Assembly: GCF_003986935.1 (NCBI RefSeq)
Contig: NZ_RJZE01000025.1
Location: forward strand, 1 to 64,000
Direction: 5' to 3'
Length of the DNA: 64,000 bases
Source: Paraburkholderia kururiensis JCM 10599 = LMG 19447
GTDB lineage: Bacteria > Pseudomonadota > Gammaproteobacteria > Burkholderiales > Burkholderiaceae
Positions 25,185 to 34,761 of the stretch are shown in pieces. The notes below the pieces were generated by a model, which was not told where the DNA came from, made no database searches, and worked only from the letters and a program-made list of their open reading frames with translations. Each line of letters opens with the position of its first letter. Positions within the stretch are counted from its first letter, which is position 1. The position numbers and the translations under genes were made by a program.

Positions 25185-26606
25185 ATGCAGAGAGACCTCA
25201 ACTCGTTCAACCCGTCGCCACGGCTCGCCTTGCTCGCGACGAGCCTCGGCTTCGTCATCATCTGTCTCGACGTGACGGTCGTGAACGTCGCGCTTGCGCG
25301 CATTCGCGAGAGCCTTGCCGTTGATGCGACCGCGCTCGAATGGGTCGTCAACGCTTATACCCTGGCGTTTGCGAGTCTTCTGCTCAGTGCCGGCGCGCTG
25401 GCCGACCGGCTCGGCGCGCGGCGCGTGTTCGTGAGCGGCTTTGCGGTGTTCACGTGTGCGTCCGTGGGATGCGGTTTGTCGTCTGGCGCGGCGATGCTCG
25501 TCGTCTCGCGCGTGTTGCAGGGCGTGGGCGCGGCGTTGTGCGTGCCGTCGTCGCTGGCGTTGCTGGGCGCTGCGTTTCCCGAGGCGCAGGCGCGCGCCAA
25601 GGCCGTGAGCATCTGGGCCGGCACGGCGGCGCTCGCGCTGGGCGCGGGGCCGCTCGTGGGCGGCGTGCTGGTGGACCGTTTCGGCTGGCAGGCCATCTTC
25701 CTGATCAACGTGCCGGTTGGCGTGGCCGGTATCTGGCTCACCCTGGCCCATGCGCCGGATACCGTTCGCCAGACCGCCCGCCGCATCGATCTGTTGGGGC
25801 AGACGCTCGCGGTCGTCACGCTCGCGGCACTCACGTATGCCGTCGTGGAAAGCGGCAGGCTGGGATGGACGAGCTTCACCGTCATGACGGGGCTTATCTG
25901 TTCGCTCGCCATGGGCGTGCTCTTTGTGATCGTGGAAGCGCGGCAGGCGCAACCGCTGCTGCCGCTCGCGCTCTTTCGCCATGCCGCCGTCAACGTGAGC
26001 GCGCTGACCGGTCTCTCGCTGAACTTCGGTTACTACGGGCTCATGTTCGCAATGAGCCTGTTTTTCCAGAACGTACGCAACGACACGCCACTCGAAACGG
26101 GCCTCGCCTTCCTGCCGATGACCGCGGTCGTCACGGTCGCGAACATCGCCTCGGGCGCACTCACCGCGCGCTTTGGATACCGGCTTCCGATGATCGCGGG
26201 GCAGGTGCTGGCGGCAGCAGGGTATGGGTCGCTCGTGTTCGTTCACGCGGATAGCGGCACGCTCGTCGTCTCGCTGCCGTTGCTTGCGGTGGGCGTGGGC
26301 GTGGCGCTCGCCGTGCCGTCCATCAACACGGCGGTGTTGGCGCATGTGGGTGCATCTTCGTTCGGCATTGCGTCCGGCGTGTTGAACACCGCGCGTCAGA
26401 TTGGCGGCGTACTGGGCGTGGGCGTGTTCGGCTCGCTGACCGGCTTGGCGGCGCGCGAGTGGGTAGGTGGACTGCACGTTGCGGTGGTGCTTGCGGCAGG
26501 GGTGACGCTATTCACTGCGGCGATTGCCGCGGTGGCGTTGGGGGTATCGCGGCCAACGGCCCGCGCAGGCGCGTGCGCCACGCGAGCAATTCGCAGTGTG
26601 GATTAG
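25185..26606 (+). CDS. MFS drug exporter, DHA2 (EmrB/QacA-like) family
   Basis: A 473-aa protein with about 14 helices. DHA2 hallmarks are LDVTVVNVALARI in TM1, LEWVVNAYTLAFASLLLSAGALADRLGARRVF, and GAGPLVGGVLVDRFGWQAIFLINVPVG (motif C region). This family exports drugs, dyes or toxic metabolites by proton antiport. Start ATG 25185 (MQRDLNSFNPS) precedes the first helix directly, although no strong ribosome site is seen. It is divergent from a LysR regulator, the classic regulated-efflux layout. No membrane-fusion partner is adjacent, so it probably works alone in the inner membrane. Confidence 0.87.
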   Translation: MQRDLNSFNPSPRLALLATSLGFVIICLDVTVVNVALARIRESLAVDATALEWVVNAYTLAFASLLLSAGALADRLGARRVFVSGFAVFTCASVGCGLSSGAAMLVVSRVLQGVGAALCVPSSLALLGAAFPEAQARAKAVSIWAGTAALALGAGPLVGGVLVDRFGWQAIFLINVPVGVAGIWLTLAHAPDTVRQTARRIDLLGQTLAVVTLAALTYAVVESGRLGWTSFTVMTGLICSLAMGVLFVIVEARQAQPLLPLALFRHAAVNVSALTGLSLNFGYYGLMFAMSLFFQNVRNDTPLETGLAFLPMTAVVTVANIASGALTARFGYRLPMIAGQVLAAAGYGSLVFVHADSGTLVVSLPLLAVGVGVALAVPSINTAVLAHVGASSFGIASGVLNTARQIGGVLGVGVFGSLTGLAAREWVGGLHVAVVLAAGVTLFTAAIAAVALGVSRPTARAGACATRAIRSVD

Positions 26607-26641
26607 GTGCACGACGGCAGGCCCACGGTTGCGACCCGACG

Positions 26642-27652
26642 CTACGACCGGTCCAGTGTCTTCACCACCAGCGCCGCCGCAGCCGCACGCGTTTCCACAT
26701 GCAGCTTGCGGAACAGATGTTCGAGGTGCTTGTTCACCGTGCGGGCCGCCATGCCCAGAATGTCGCCGATATCGCGATTGGTCTTGCCTCGCGAGACCCA
26801 TAGCAGCACCTCGGCCTCGCGCGCCGTCAGCCCGAAGCGTGAGACGAGCGCGTCGCGGTGCGCGGCGTCGTCCACTTCAGTCAGGATGACGATCCATTCG
26901 CCCTGCTCGGGCGCGGGCGCGACGGTTGCCGAGCGCCGCACGTCGCCCTCCGTGAATTCGTGCACGGCCTTGGTGGGGCACCCGCGCGCGAGCCAGTCTG
27001 CGAACCAGCCGCGCAGTGTGGGCGGCAAGCGCGGCTGCGCGACGGCCTCGCCGGACGGTTGCCCATCGCGCGCGCGATAGGCTTCTATCTGACGCGCGGC
27101 CTGCGGGCTTTGCCAGCGAATCGTGCCGTCTGCCGCGACGACCAGCGCCGCGCGCGTTTCCAGCGAAAGCGCCGCATTCGCATAGAGCTGCGCGCGCGAG
27201 CGTCGCACGTGTGCGCCGATGCGCGCGCAGACTTCCTCGGGCCGCACCGGCTTCGTGACGTAGTCGATGCCGCCTACGCGAAAACCACGCACCACATGCT
27301 CGCTCTCGGTCAACGCCGTCATGAAGATCACGGGCAGATGCTCGTGCCGGCTGTCCTGCTTCATGCGGATGCAGGTTTCGAAGCCGTCCATGCTGGGCAT
27401 CATCGCGTCGAGCAGTACGACGTCGGGCGTCACGCGCGCAAGGCATTTCAATGCCGCCTCGCCGCTCAGCGCGACGAGCACCGCATAGCCGTGCGCCTGC
27501 AACGTATCGGAGAGGAATGCCAGGTTGTCGGGCGTGTCGTCCACGATCAGCACGACGGGACGGTTGCCGAGCCACGCGGGCGGATCACCCACGTCGGCGC
27601 GACGATCGTTCTCGTCATGCAGTGCGGCTGCCGGGCAGTCTGTCGAGTTCAT
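26642..27652 (-). CDS. Response regulator with LuxR/NarL-type HTH
   Basis: A 336-aa protein. The N-terminal receiver spans about residues 33-150 with acidic pair DD (38-39), phospho-acceptor Asp82 (LLDAMMPSMDG) and Lys134 (TKP). A PAS-like middle follows (about 160-260), then a C-terminal LuxR HTH (FGLTAREAEVLLWVSRGKTNRDIGDIL...VNKHLEHLFRKL). It overlaps the 3' end of the kinase gene by 38 bp, so the two form an operon and a two-component pair. By context it should activate the divergent amide importer/amidase genes, as FmdR/AmiR-type regulators do. Confidence 0.9.
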   Translation of the reverse strand: MNSTDCPAAALHDENDRRADVGDPPAWLGNRPVVLIVDDTPDNLAFLSDTLQAHGYAVLVALSGEAALKCLARVTPDVVLLDAMMPSMDGFETCIRMKQDSRHEHLPVIFMTALTESEHVVRGFRVGGIDYVTKPVRPEEVCARIGAHVRRSRAQLYANAALSLETRAALVVAADGTIRWQSPQAARQIEAYRARDGQPSGEAVAQPRLPPTLRGWFADWLARGCPTKAVHEFTEGDVRRSATVAPAPEQGEWIVILTEVDDAAHRDALVSRFGLTAREAEVLLWVSRGKTNRDIGDILGMAARTVNKHLEHLFRKLHVETRAAAAALVVKTLDRS

Positions 27653-30600
27653 TCTCTAGATCCCTTAACTGAAAGCGCTCGGCCAGTGCGCGCAGGGCGT
27701 CAACCTGCGCGCGCAAGGCAGGGTAAGCGGCATGTGCCGCGTCGAGCTGTTCGACCACGCCTTGTACGTAGCCCACATCGAGGTGCGCGCGTATGCGTTG
27801 CAGAACCGGCTCGGGCAACGCGACCCGTGACTCGGTGCGTACGGGGCCTGCGGCGTCGGCGAGGGCTGGCACAGGCGAGGCGATCCATTCGATTGCGAGC
27901 AGTTGCGCGAGTTTGTCGAGCAGCACGTTCACCTGCAACGGCTTCACGAGATAGCCGGCACAACCGGTGGCGCTGGCGCGTTCGCGGTCGTCGGCGAACG
28001 CGTTGGCCGAGAGCAGCACGATAGGCGCGCTCGACAACTGGTTTTCGCCGATGAGCCGGCTCGTCTCGTAGCCGTCCATGAGCGGCATGGAGATGTCCAT
28101 GATGATGGCGTCCGCCGCGTGCGTGCCGAGCCAGCGCAGCGCCTCGGGGCCGCTTGCTGCTTCGGCCACGTCGAAGCCGAGCGGCGTGAGCAACTGCGCG
28201 ACGATGCCGCGCTGGTCCGCCAGGTCGTCCACCACGAGAATCGTGCGGCGTGCGCCCGCATAGCCCTGAATGGCGGCGAGTTCGGTGCGCGCGTCTGGCG
28301 CGCTGTGCACGGCGGGCGCGAACAGCTTCACTACGAAGCGCGTGCCGCGGCCCACCTCGCTTTCTACTTCGAGGCTGCCGCCCAGCGCATGGGTCAGCAG
28401 GCGGCAGATCGTGAGGCCGAGCCCTGCGCCGTGATCGTGCGCGTGCGCCGCTTCACCGCGTTCGAACGGCAGAAAGAGCCGCTCCATCTCGGCGGCGGGA
28501 ATGCCGGGGCCGGTGTCGACCACTTCGAATTTCAGCGTATCGAGCGCGTGGCTCACGCGCAGCGTGACGGTGCCCGCAGACGTGAAGCGAATAGCATTGC
28601 CGATCAGATTGGTGAGGATCTGACCCATGCACTTCTGGTCGGACTTCACGGTGGCAGGTAGCCGCCCGATGGTCTGCACCTCGAACGACAACGCTTTTTC
28701 CAGCGCCTGCGGGCGCAGCATGGACGTGACGTGCGCAACGAAGTCGGCAAGCGGCACTTTCGCGATGTTCAGTTGCAGCTTGCCAGCCTCGATGCGCGCC
28801 ACGTCGAGCAACCCGTCCACCAGCGCAAGCAGGTGCTCGCCGCTGCGGTGAATCGTGCGCACGGCGTTGTAGCGCAACGGCGAGAGTTCGTCTTTCGCCT
28901 GCAGCAGCAATTGCGCGTAGCCGAGGATGCTGTTGAGCGGCGTGCGCAGTTCGTGACTGAGGCCGGAGACGTAGCGGCTCTTCGCCTGGTTTGCGGATTC
29001 GGCGGCGGCCGTGGCGCGCTTCAGTGCCGCGTCGGTCTTCTGGTGCGCGTCGATTTCCTGCATCAAGAGTTCGTTTTGCCGTTGTGATTCTTCCTGCGTG
29101 ACGCGACGGCTTTCGCGCTCCAGCACAAACCACCAGGCCGCGATGCAGCCCACGAGCGAAAGCGCGAAGAAGATCTTGAGGAAACTGCCTGCAATGGCTT
29201 GCCCCGCAGGTGAATCGGCAGCGGCGAGCGACGTGATGCTTTGCGACCAGATCAGATAGAGCACGCTGGCCAGCACCGTGAGCATCGCGAGCACGAGGCT
29301 CGCGTAGTGGATGAGCCGCATTGCAGCCGGCCCGAGCCGTGCACGCGGAAATACGCGGTGCAGGGCGAGATCGACCTGCGTGGCAAGGCGCGCATGCGGC
29401 TTGCAGCGGTCGTGGCAGCGCGAGTCGAGCGAACAGCAGAGCGAGCAGATGGTGCCGCCGTAAGCGGGGCAATGCGCGGTGTCGTCGGGCTCGAAGGTGT
29501 TTTCGCAGATCGCGCAGCGCAGCGATGTGGCGTCGCCCGTGGGCTGCGCGGCGCGCGCGAGGTAATAGCGTCCGCGTGTGGCAATGGCGAGCACCGGTGC
29601 ACAGACAAACGCCACGCCGAACGCGATGAACGACGACATGGCTTCGCCCAGCGCGCCGAACGCGCCGCCGTGGGCCAGCATGCCGACGGCCGCGGCGATC
29701 AGCATGGCGCCTACGCCAACCGGGTTGACGTCGTAGAGATGCGCGCGCTTGAACTCGATGTAGCGCGGGCTGTAGCCGAGCGGCTTGTTGATGACGAGAT
29801 CGGCGAACAGCGCGCCTATCCAGGCGATCGCCACGTTGGCGTACAGCGAGAGCACTTTGCCGATGGCGTCGAACACGCCCATTTCGACGAGCAGCAGCGC
29901 AATCATGACGTTGAAGACGAGCCACACCACGCGCCCAGGGTGACTGTGCGTGAGGCGCGCAAAGAAGTTCGACCACGCGAGCGAGCCGGCATACGCGTTC
30001 GTCACGTTGATCTTCAACTGCGAAACGATGACGAACAACGTCATGGCCGGCAGCGCCCAGTTGGCGAGGCCCATGCGGTCGAGCAACTGGTGATAGGCCA
30101 CCAGATACATCTGCGTGGGCTGCGCGGCGTGCGCGATATCGACTTCGTACTGGATCGCGACGAACGCGAGAAAGGCGCCGCCCAGCATCTTGAGCGCGCC
30201 GGGCACGATCCAGCCGGGCCCTGCGGAAAGCAGCGCGAGCCACCAGCGCGTGCGGTTCTTTTCGGTAAGCGGCGGCAGGAAGCGCAGGTAGTCCACCTGT
30301 TCCCCTACCTGCACGATCAACGCGAACACCACGGTCGCGGCCTGGCCGAACGCGATGAGGCTGAACGCGCGGCCTTGCGGAGCAAAGCCCGCGAAGGTGG
30401 TCCATTCGGCGACGAGACCCGGGTGGTGCCACAGCACCGCGGCGTAGGGCAGCACGAACAGCACGAGCCAGAGCGGCTGGGTCCAGCTTTGCAGGCGGTT
30501 GATGAGCGTGATGCCGAACATCACGATCGGAATCACGACGAGCGAACTCAGCACATACGCGATGGCAAGCGAGATATGCAAGTACAGCTGCAGCGCGAGC

Positions 30601-31052
30601 GCCATGATCGCGGCTTCGAGCGCGAAAAAAATAAACGTGAAGATCGCGTAGAACAGCGACGTCACGGTGGAGCCGATATAGCCGAAGCCCGCGCCGCGCG
30701 TGAGCAGGTCCATGTCCACGCCGTAGCGCGCCGCGTAATAGCTGATGGGCAGGCTCGTCAGATAGATCAGCACCGAGACGGCGGCAATGGCCCAGAACGC
30801 GTTGGTGAACCCGTAGTTGATGACGAGGCTGCCGCCTATCGCCTCGAGCACGAGAAACGACACCGCGCCAATCGCCGTATTCGCGACGCGCAATTCCGAC
30901 CAGCGGCGAAACGAGCGCGGCGTGAAGCGCAGTGCGTAGTCTTCGAGCGTTTCGTCGCCGACCCACGCGTTGTAGTCGCGCCGAACCTTGACGATGCGCT
31001 GCGTGCCGGGCGTGCGTACTGAACTCTGGTGCATCGGGTGCATCTGGGACAT
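27615..31052 (-). CDS. NCS1-permease / Cys-rich / hybrid histidine kinase-receiver fusion
   Basis: A 1145-aa sensor. Residues about 30-480 form an NCS1-family permease-like domain of about 12 helices (DLLTRGAGFGYIGSTVTSL, QVGEQVDYLRFLPP). Then comes a Cys-rich segment (about 490-550) with ten Cys in CxxC/CC patterns resembling a metal site. Two more helices (about 575-650), a short coiled coil, HisKA with His700 (GLSHELRTPLNSILGY), HATPase (NLIGNAIRF, DTGPGIP, GAGLGLTI) and a receiver with Asp986 (MDISMPLMDG) follow, plus a C-terminal helical tail. It probably senses an amide, urea or pyrimidine-like ligand through the transporter domain. ATG 31052 was chosen; 31043 and 31034 are possible. 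Confidence 0.88.
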   Translation of the reverse strand: MSQMHPMHQSSVRTPGTQRIVKVRRDYNAWVGDETLEDYALRFTPRSFRRWSELRVANTAIGAVSFLVLEAIGGSLVINYGFTNAFWAIAAVSVLIYLTSLPISYYAARYGVDMDLLTRGAGFGYIGSTVTSLFYAIFTFIFFALEAAIMALALQLYLHISLAIAYVLSSLVVIPIVMFGITLINRLQSWTQPLWLVLFVLPYAAVLWHHPGLVAEWTTFAGFAPQGRAFSLIAFGQAATVVFALIVQVGEQVDYLRFLPPLTEKNRTRWWLALLSAGPGWIVPGALKMLGGAFLAFVAIQYEVDIAHAAQPTQMYLVAYHQLLDRMGLANWALPAMTLFVIVSQLKINVTNAYAGSLAWSNFFARLTHSHPGRVVWLVFNVMIALLLVEMGVFDAIGKVLSLYANVAIAWIGALFADLVINKPLGYSPRYIEFKRAHLYDVNPVGVGAMLIAAAVGMLAHGGAFGALGEAMSSFIAFGVAFVCAPVLAIATRGRYYLARAAQPTGDATSLRCAICENTFEPDDTAHCPAYGGTICSLCCSLDSRCHDRCKPHARLATQVDLALHRVFPRARLGPAAMRLIHYASLVLAMLTVLASVLYLIWSQSITSLAAADSPAGQAIAGSFLKIFFALSLVGCIAAWWFVLERESRRVTQEESQRQNELLMQEIDAHQKTDAALKRATAAAESANQAKSRYVSGLSHELRTPLNSILGYAQLLLQAKDELSPLRYNAVRTIHRSGEHLLALVDGLLDVARIEAGKLQLNIAKVPLADFVAHVTSMLRPQALEKALSFEVQTIGRLPATVKSDQKCMGQILTNLIGNAIRFTSAGTVTLRVSHALDTLKFEVVDTGPGIPAAEMERLFLPFERGEAAHAHDHGAGLGLTICRLLTHALGGSLEVESEVGRGTRFVVKLFAPAVHSAPDARTELAAIQGYAGARRTILVVDDLADQRGIVAQLLTPLGFDVAEAASGPEALRWLGTHAADAIIMDISMPLMDGYETSRLIGENQLSSAPIVLLSANAFADDRERASATGCAGYLVKPLQVNVLLDKLAQLLAIEWIASPVPALADAAGPVRTESRVALPEPVLQRIRAHLDVGYVQGVVEQLDAAHAAYPALRAQVDALRALAERFQLRDLENELDRLPGSRTA

Positions 31053-31149
31053 GAGGATGATCCGGATTGGTGCCCCACAGGTGCCGCATGGGCCGGCAAG
31101 CGGCGGGAGCCATGCCCGGAGCAAGTTACATTCCAGTGCGATAGCCGGG

Positions 31150-31169
31150 AATACGTCAATCGACGTATT
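31150..31169. promoter_or_regulatory. Palindromic operator in the divergent amide-regulon promoter region
   Basis: Perfect inverted repeat AATACGTC (31150-31157) and GACGTATT (31162-31169) with a 4-bp spacer. Read as heptamers it is TACGTCA-AT-CGACGTA, the 7-2-7 head-to-head geometry of NarL-type response regulator sites. It lies 91 bp upstream of the importer start, where the cognate LuxR/NarL regulator (26642-27652) would bind. Confidence 0.65.
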
Positions 31170-31259
31170 TCGATCGTCAATTTGGCTTCCTACATTGCGT
31201 CCAACCCTCGAAACCCGTCCGCAGCACCTGCGCTGCGGGCCCACGACAAGGAGAACGTG

Positions 31260-32534
31260 ATGTCCGCAGACGATCGAATCGACGACGACGCCAACATGCC
31301 CTCGCCGCTGCGCCGGCGCCTGCTGAGCGGCCTCGCCGCGGCCCCGCTCATGGCGCTTGGCCTGCCGCGCACCTCGTTCGCGCAGGTGCCGCCCACGGCC
31401 AAGGTGAACACGACGCATCTCGCCGTGACCGACACCACGGTGACCGTCGGCCAGTTGCACTCGGCAACGGGCACGATGGCTATTTCGGAAACGGGCTCCA
31501 TTCAGGCGGAGCGGCTCGCCATCGAACAGATCAACGCGATGGGCGGCGTGCTGGGGCGCAAGATCCAGATCATCCAGGAAGACGGCGCGTCGGACTGGCC
31601 GACCTTCGCGGAGAAGTCGAAGAAGCTGCTCGAAAACGATCATGTGGCGACCGTGTTCGGTTGCTGGACCTCGGCCTCGCGCAAGGCCGTGCTGCCCATC
31701 TTCGAGAAGGACAACGGGCTGCTCTACTACCCCACGTTCTACGAAGGCCTCGAACAGTCGAAGAATGTCTTCTATACCGGCCAGGAAGCCACCCAGCAGA
31801 TTCTCTGGGCGCTCGACTGGGCATCCAACACGAAGAAGGCCAAGACGTTCTTCCTGATCGGCTCCGACTACATCTGGCCGCGCACGTCGAACAAGATCGC
31901 GCGCCGCCATATCGAACAGCACCTGCACGCGAAAGTGGTGGGCGAAGAGTATTACCCGCTCGGCACCACGGAATTCAATTCGCTCATGAACAAGATCAAG
32001 CTGGCGCGCCCCGACTGCATCTTCGCAACGGTGGTGGGCGGTTCGAACGTAGCCTTCTACAAGCAGTTGAAGGCCGCGGGCATCACGCCGCAGAAGCAGT
32101 TCCTGCTCACGCTTTCCGTGACGGAGGACGAAGTGCTCGGCATTGGCGGCGACAACTTCGCGGGCTTCTATTCGTCGATGAAGTATTTCGAGTCGCTCGA
32201 TAACGACAACAACAAGAAGTTCGTGGCGGCATTCAAGGGGCGCTACGGCCCGAAGTCCGTGATCGGCGACGTGACCCAGGCCGCGTACCTGGGGCCGTGG
32301 ATCTGGAAGGCGGCCTGCGAGCGCGCGGGCAGCTTCGATGTGGACAAGGTGGTGGCCGCTTCCGCGGGCATCGAGTTGCCCAATGCGCCGCAGGGCTACG
32401 CGAAGGTGGACCCGAACCATCACCTGTGGAGCCGCTCGCTGATCGGCGAAGGGCAGGCGGACGGGCAGTTCAAGGTGGTCGCGCAATCGGCCCAGCCGAT
32501 TCAGCCCAATCCGTTCCCGAAGGGCTACATGTAA
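31260..32534 (+). CDS. Urea/short-chain-amide ABC transporter substrate-binding protein
   Basis: A 424-aa periplasmic protein of the UrtA/FmdD/AmiC-like family (Peripla_BP_5). The N-terminus has a twin-Arg-like stretch and hydrophobic core (RRRLLSGLAAAPLMALGLP). The mature part shows VGQLHSATGTMAISETG, VLGRKIQIIQEDGASDW, TVFGCWTSASRKAV, YYPTFYEG and NHHLWSRSLIGEGQADGQF, all conserved in urea/amide binding proteins. AAGGAG lies 7-12 bp before ATG 31260. It is first gene of the importer-amidase operon. Because no urease is nearby, formamide or acetamide is the likelier ligand. Confidence 0.92.
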   Translation: MSADDRIDDDANMPSPLRRRLLSGLAAAPLMALGLPRTSFAQVPPTAKVNTTHLAVTDTTVTVGQLHSATGTMAISETGSIQAERLAIEQINAMGGVLGRKIQIIQEDGASDWPTFAEKSKKLLENDHVATVFGCWTSASRKAVLPIFEKDNGLLYYPTFYEGLEQSKNVFYTGQEATQQILWALDWASNTKKAKTFFLIGSDYIWPRTSNKIARRHIEQHLHAKVVGEEYYPLGTTEFNSLMNKIKLARPDCIFATVVGGSNVAFYKQLKAAGITPQKQFLLTLSVTEDEVLGIGGDNFAGFYSSMKYFESLDNDNNKKFVAAFKGRYGPKSVIGDVTQAAYLGPWIWKAACERAGSFDVDKVVAASAGIELPNAPQGYAKVDPNHHLWSRSLIGEGQADGQFKVVAQSAQPIQPNPFPKGYM

Positions 32535-32588
32535 TCCCGCAACCCGCCACTGCGCGGCGGCTGCGCGCCGCCGCGCGAGGAGCGCTCG

Positions 32589-33506
32589 ATGTCCGCTACC
32601 GACATTCTCAACATCACGCTGATGCAGGGCTTCGCGGGTCTGAGCCTCTTCAGCGTTCTGCTCCTGATGGGGCTGGGGCTCGCCGTGATCTTCGGCCAGA
32701 TGGGCGTCATCAACATGGCGCACGGCGAATTCATGACCATCGGCGCCTACACGGTCTACATGTTCTCGTGGTTCGCGCAGAACGTGTGGCACGCGTTCAC
32801 GCCGGTCTACTTCTTCTTCGCCATCGTGGCGGCCTTCGTGCTGGCGTTCGCAGTGGGCTGGCTCGCCGAATGGGCGTTGATTCGCCATCTCTACCGGCGC
32901 CCGCTCGACACGCTGCTCGCCACCTGGGGCTTGAGCCTCGGCATGCAGCAGGTGTTTCGCTCGACCTTCGGTCCGAAAGAAGTGAGCCCCGCGCTGCCCG
33001 ACTGGCTGATGGGTTCGTGGGAACCGGCGCCGGGTCTCGACATTCCGGTGAGCGGCATGTTCGTGATGGGCCTTGCGCTCGTCATGACGGGCGGCCTGCT
33101 GCTCGCGCTGTACCGCTCGCGTTGGGGGCTGCGCGTGCGCGCCACCGTGGCTAACCGGCCCATGGCGAACGCGGCGGGCATCAACACGCGCCGCACCGAC
33201 CGCATGACGTTCGCCATTGGCTGCGGTATTGCGGGCGTAGCGGGCGCGGCGTTCACGGCGATCGGCTCGACGGGGCCTACGAGCGGCTCGCTCTACATCG
33301 TCGATTCGTTTCTTGTGGTCACGTTCGGCGGCGCGGCGAGTTTGCTGGGAACCGTGGCGTCGGCATTCGGCATCGCGCAGATGCAGTCGATCAGCGAGTT
33401 CTTTCTCTCGGGGTCCATTGCGCGCGTGCTCACGCTGCTGACAGTCGTGGTCATTCTGATGCTGCGCCCGCAGGGGCTGTTCGCCTCGAAGGTGCGGCGC
33501 GCGTGA
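32589..33506 (+). CDS. Urea/amide ABC transporter permease (UrtB-like)
   Basis: A 305-aa LivH-family inner-membrane protein with about 8 helices: LGLAVIFGQMGVINMAHGEFMTIGAYT, LRVRATVANRPMANAAGIN (the cytoplasmic coupling loop) and VVTFGGAASLLGTVAS. AGGAG precedes ATG 32589. It follows the binding protein by 54 bp and pairs with the UrtC-like permease downstream. Confidence 0.92.
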   Translation: MSATDILNITLMQGFAGLSLFSVLLLMGLGLAVIFGQMGVINMAHGEFMTIGAYTVYMFSWFAQNVWHAFTPVYFFFAIVAAFVLAFAVGWLAEWALIRHLYRRPLDTLLATWGLSLGMQQVFRSTFGPKEVSPALPDWLMGSWEPAPGLDIPVSGMFVMGLALVMTGGLLLALYRSRWGLRVRATVANRPMANAAGINTRRTDRMTFAIGCGIAGVAGAAFTAIGSTGPTSGSLYIVDSFLVVTFGGAASLLGTVASAFGIAQMQSISEFFLSGSIARVLTLLTVVVILMLRPQGLFASKVRRA

Positions 33507-33567
33507 GCGCAGGGCGGCCTGCGCTGCGCTGAAGCCTTCATCGATTCACTTGTACGGAGAGAGGCAC

Positions 33568-34758
33568 ATGGAACCCATCCAACCCGCAGCGGGCGGCGTA
33601 TCCGGCCCGAATGCCCGGTCTGCCCCATCCGCGCGACCCGGCCCGGAGCGCGGCGGCTGGCGCGCAGTGGCCGCGCGGCTCGATGCGTCGGGCTATGCGG
33701 GCATCGTGATACTCGCGCTGCTCATCGTGGTCGTGTTTCCGCTTGCACTCGACACGTTCCGCCTGAACCTGATGGGCAAGTACCTGACGTACGCGTTCGT
33801 CGCGGTCGGCCTCGTGATCGCGTGGGGCTACGGCGGTGTGCTGAGCCTCGGGCAGGGCGTGTTCTTCGGGCTGGGCGGCTATGCAATGGCGATGTTTCTG
33901 AAGCTGGAAGCATCGGACCCGGTGGCCACGCGCACGCAGACCACGCCAGGCATTCCTGACTTCATGGACTGGAACCAGGTCACTGCATTGCCCATGTGGT
34001 GGAAGCCGTTCCACTCATTGCCGTTCTCGATTCTCGCGGTGCTCGTGGTGCCCACGGCGCTCGCGTTCGTGATCGGCTACGCGATGTTCAAGCGGCGCGT
34101 GGGCGGCGTGTATTTCGCGATCATCACGCAGGCGGTGGCGCTCATTCTTTCGGTGCTCATCATCGGGCAGCAGGGCTACACCGGCGGCGTGAACGGCATG
34201 ACCGACCTGCGCACGCTGCTGGGCTGGGACATTCGCACGGACCACGCCAAGCTCGCGCTGTACTTCGTCAACGCAGCGCTTCTGATCGGTGCGCTGCTGG
34301 CCTGCCGATGGGTGCAGCGCGGCAAGCTGGGCACGCTGCTGCTCGCCATGCGCGACAAGGAAGACCGCGTGCGCTTTTCCGGCTATGACGTGGCGATGTT
34401 CAAGGTCTTCGCGTTCTGCTTCGCGGCGCTGCTGGCAGCCATTGGCGGCGCGATGTTCACGCTGCAGGTGGGCTTCATGTCGCCGTCGTTCGTGGGCATC
34501 GTGCCCTCGATCGAGATGGTGATCTATGCGGCGGTGGGCGGCCGCATGTCGCTGGTGGGCGCAGTGTACGGCGCGATTTTGGTGAACCTCGGCAAGAGCT
34601 GGTTTTCCGAGAGCTTTCCGAACCTCTGGCTCTATCTGATGGCCGCCATGTTCATTGGCGTTGTGATGGTCTTTCCGAACGGCCTCGCGGGGCTCTATGA
34701 AGAGCACGTGAGACCGCGCGTGCGGCGGCTGCTCGGGGCGGAAAACAAGGAGGCGTGA
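33568..34758 (+). CDS. Urea/amide ABC transporter permease (UrtC-like)
   Basis: A 396-aa LivM-family permease. It has a polar Pro/Arg-rich N-tail of about 35 residues, then about 10 helices, with VAVGLVIAWGYGGVLSLGQGVFFGLGGYAM, MRDKEDRVRFSGYDVAMFKV and VGGRMSLVGAVYGAILVN conserved in UrtC. ATG 33568 has GGAGAGAG about 6 bp upstream; an in-frame start at 33550 is less likely. Its stop lies 3 bp before the UrtD-like ATPase start. Confidence 0.92.
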   Translation: MEPIQPAAGGVSGPNARSAPSARPGPERGGWRAVAARLDASGYAGIVILALLIVVVFPLALDTFRLNLMGKYLTYAFVAVGLVIAWGYGGVLSLGQGVFFGLGGYAMAMFLKLEASDPVATRTQTTPGIPDFMDWNQVTALPMWWKPFHSLPFSILAVLVVPTALAFVIGYAMFKRRVGGVYFAIITQAVALILSVLIIGQQGYTGGVNGMTDLRTLLGWDIRTDHAKLALYFVNAALLIGALLACRWVQRGKLGTLLLAMRDKEDRVRFSGYDVAMFKVFAFCFAALLAAIGGAMFTLQVGFMSPSFVGIVPSIEMVIYAAVGGRMSLVGAVYGAILVNLGKSWFSESFPNLWLYLMAAMFIGVVMVFPNGLAGLYEEHVRPRVRRLLGAENKEA

Positions 34759-34761
34759 GTC

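Noticed and set aside
28453..31113. Very long open frame opposite the NCS1-kinase gene
   Set aside because: Its translation is Arg/Ala/His-rich without domains and arises from the high-G+C third codon positions of the real gene on the minus strand.
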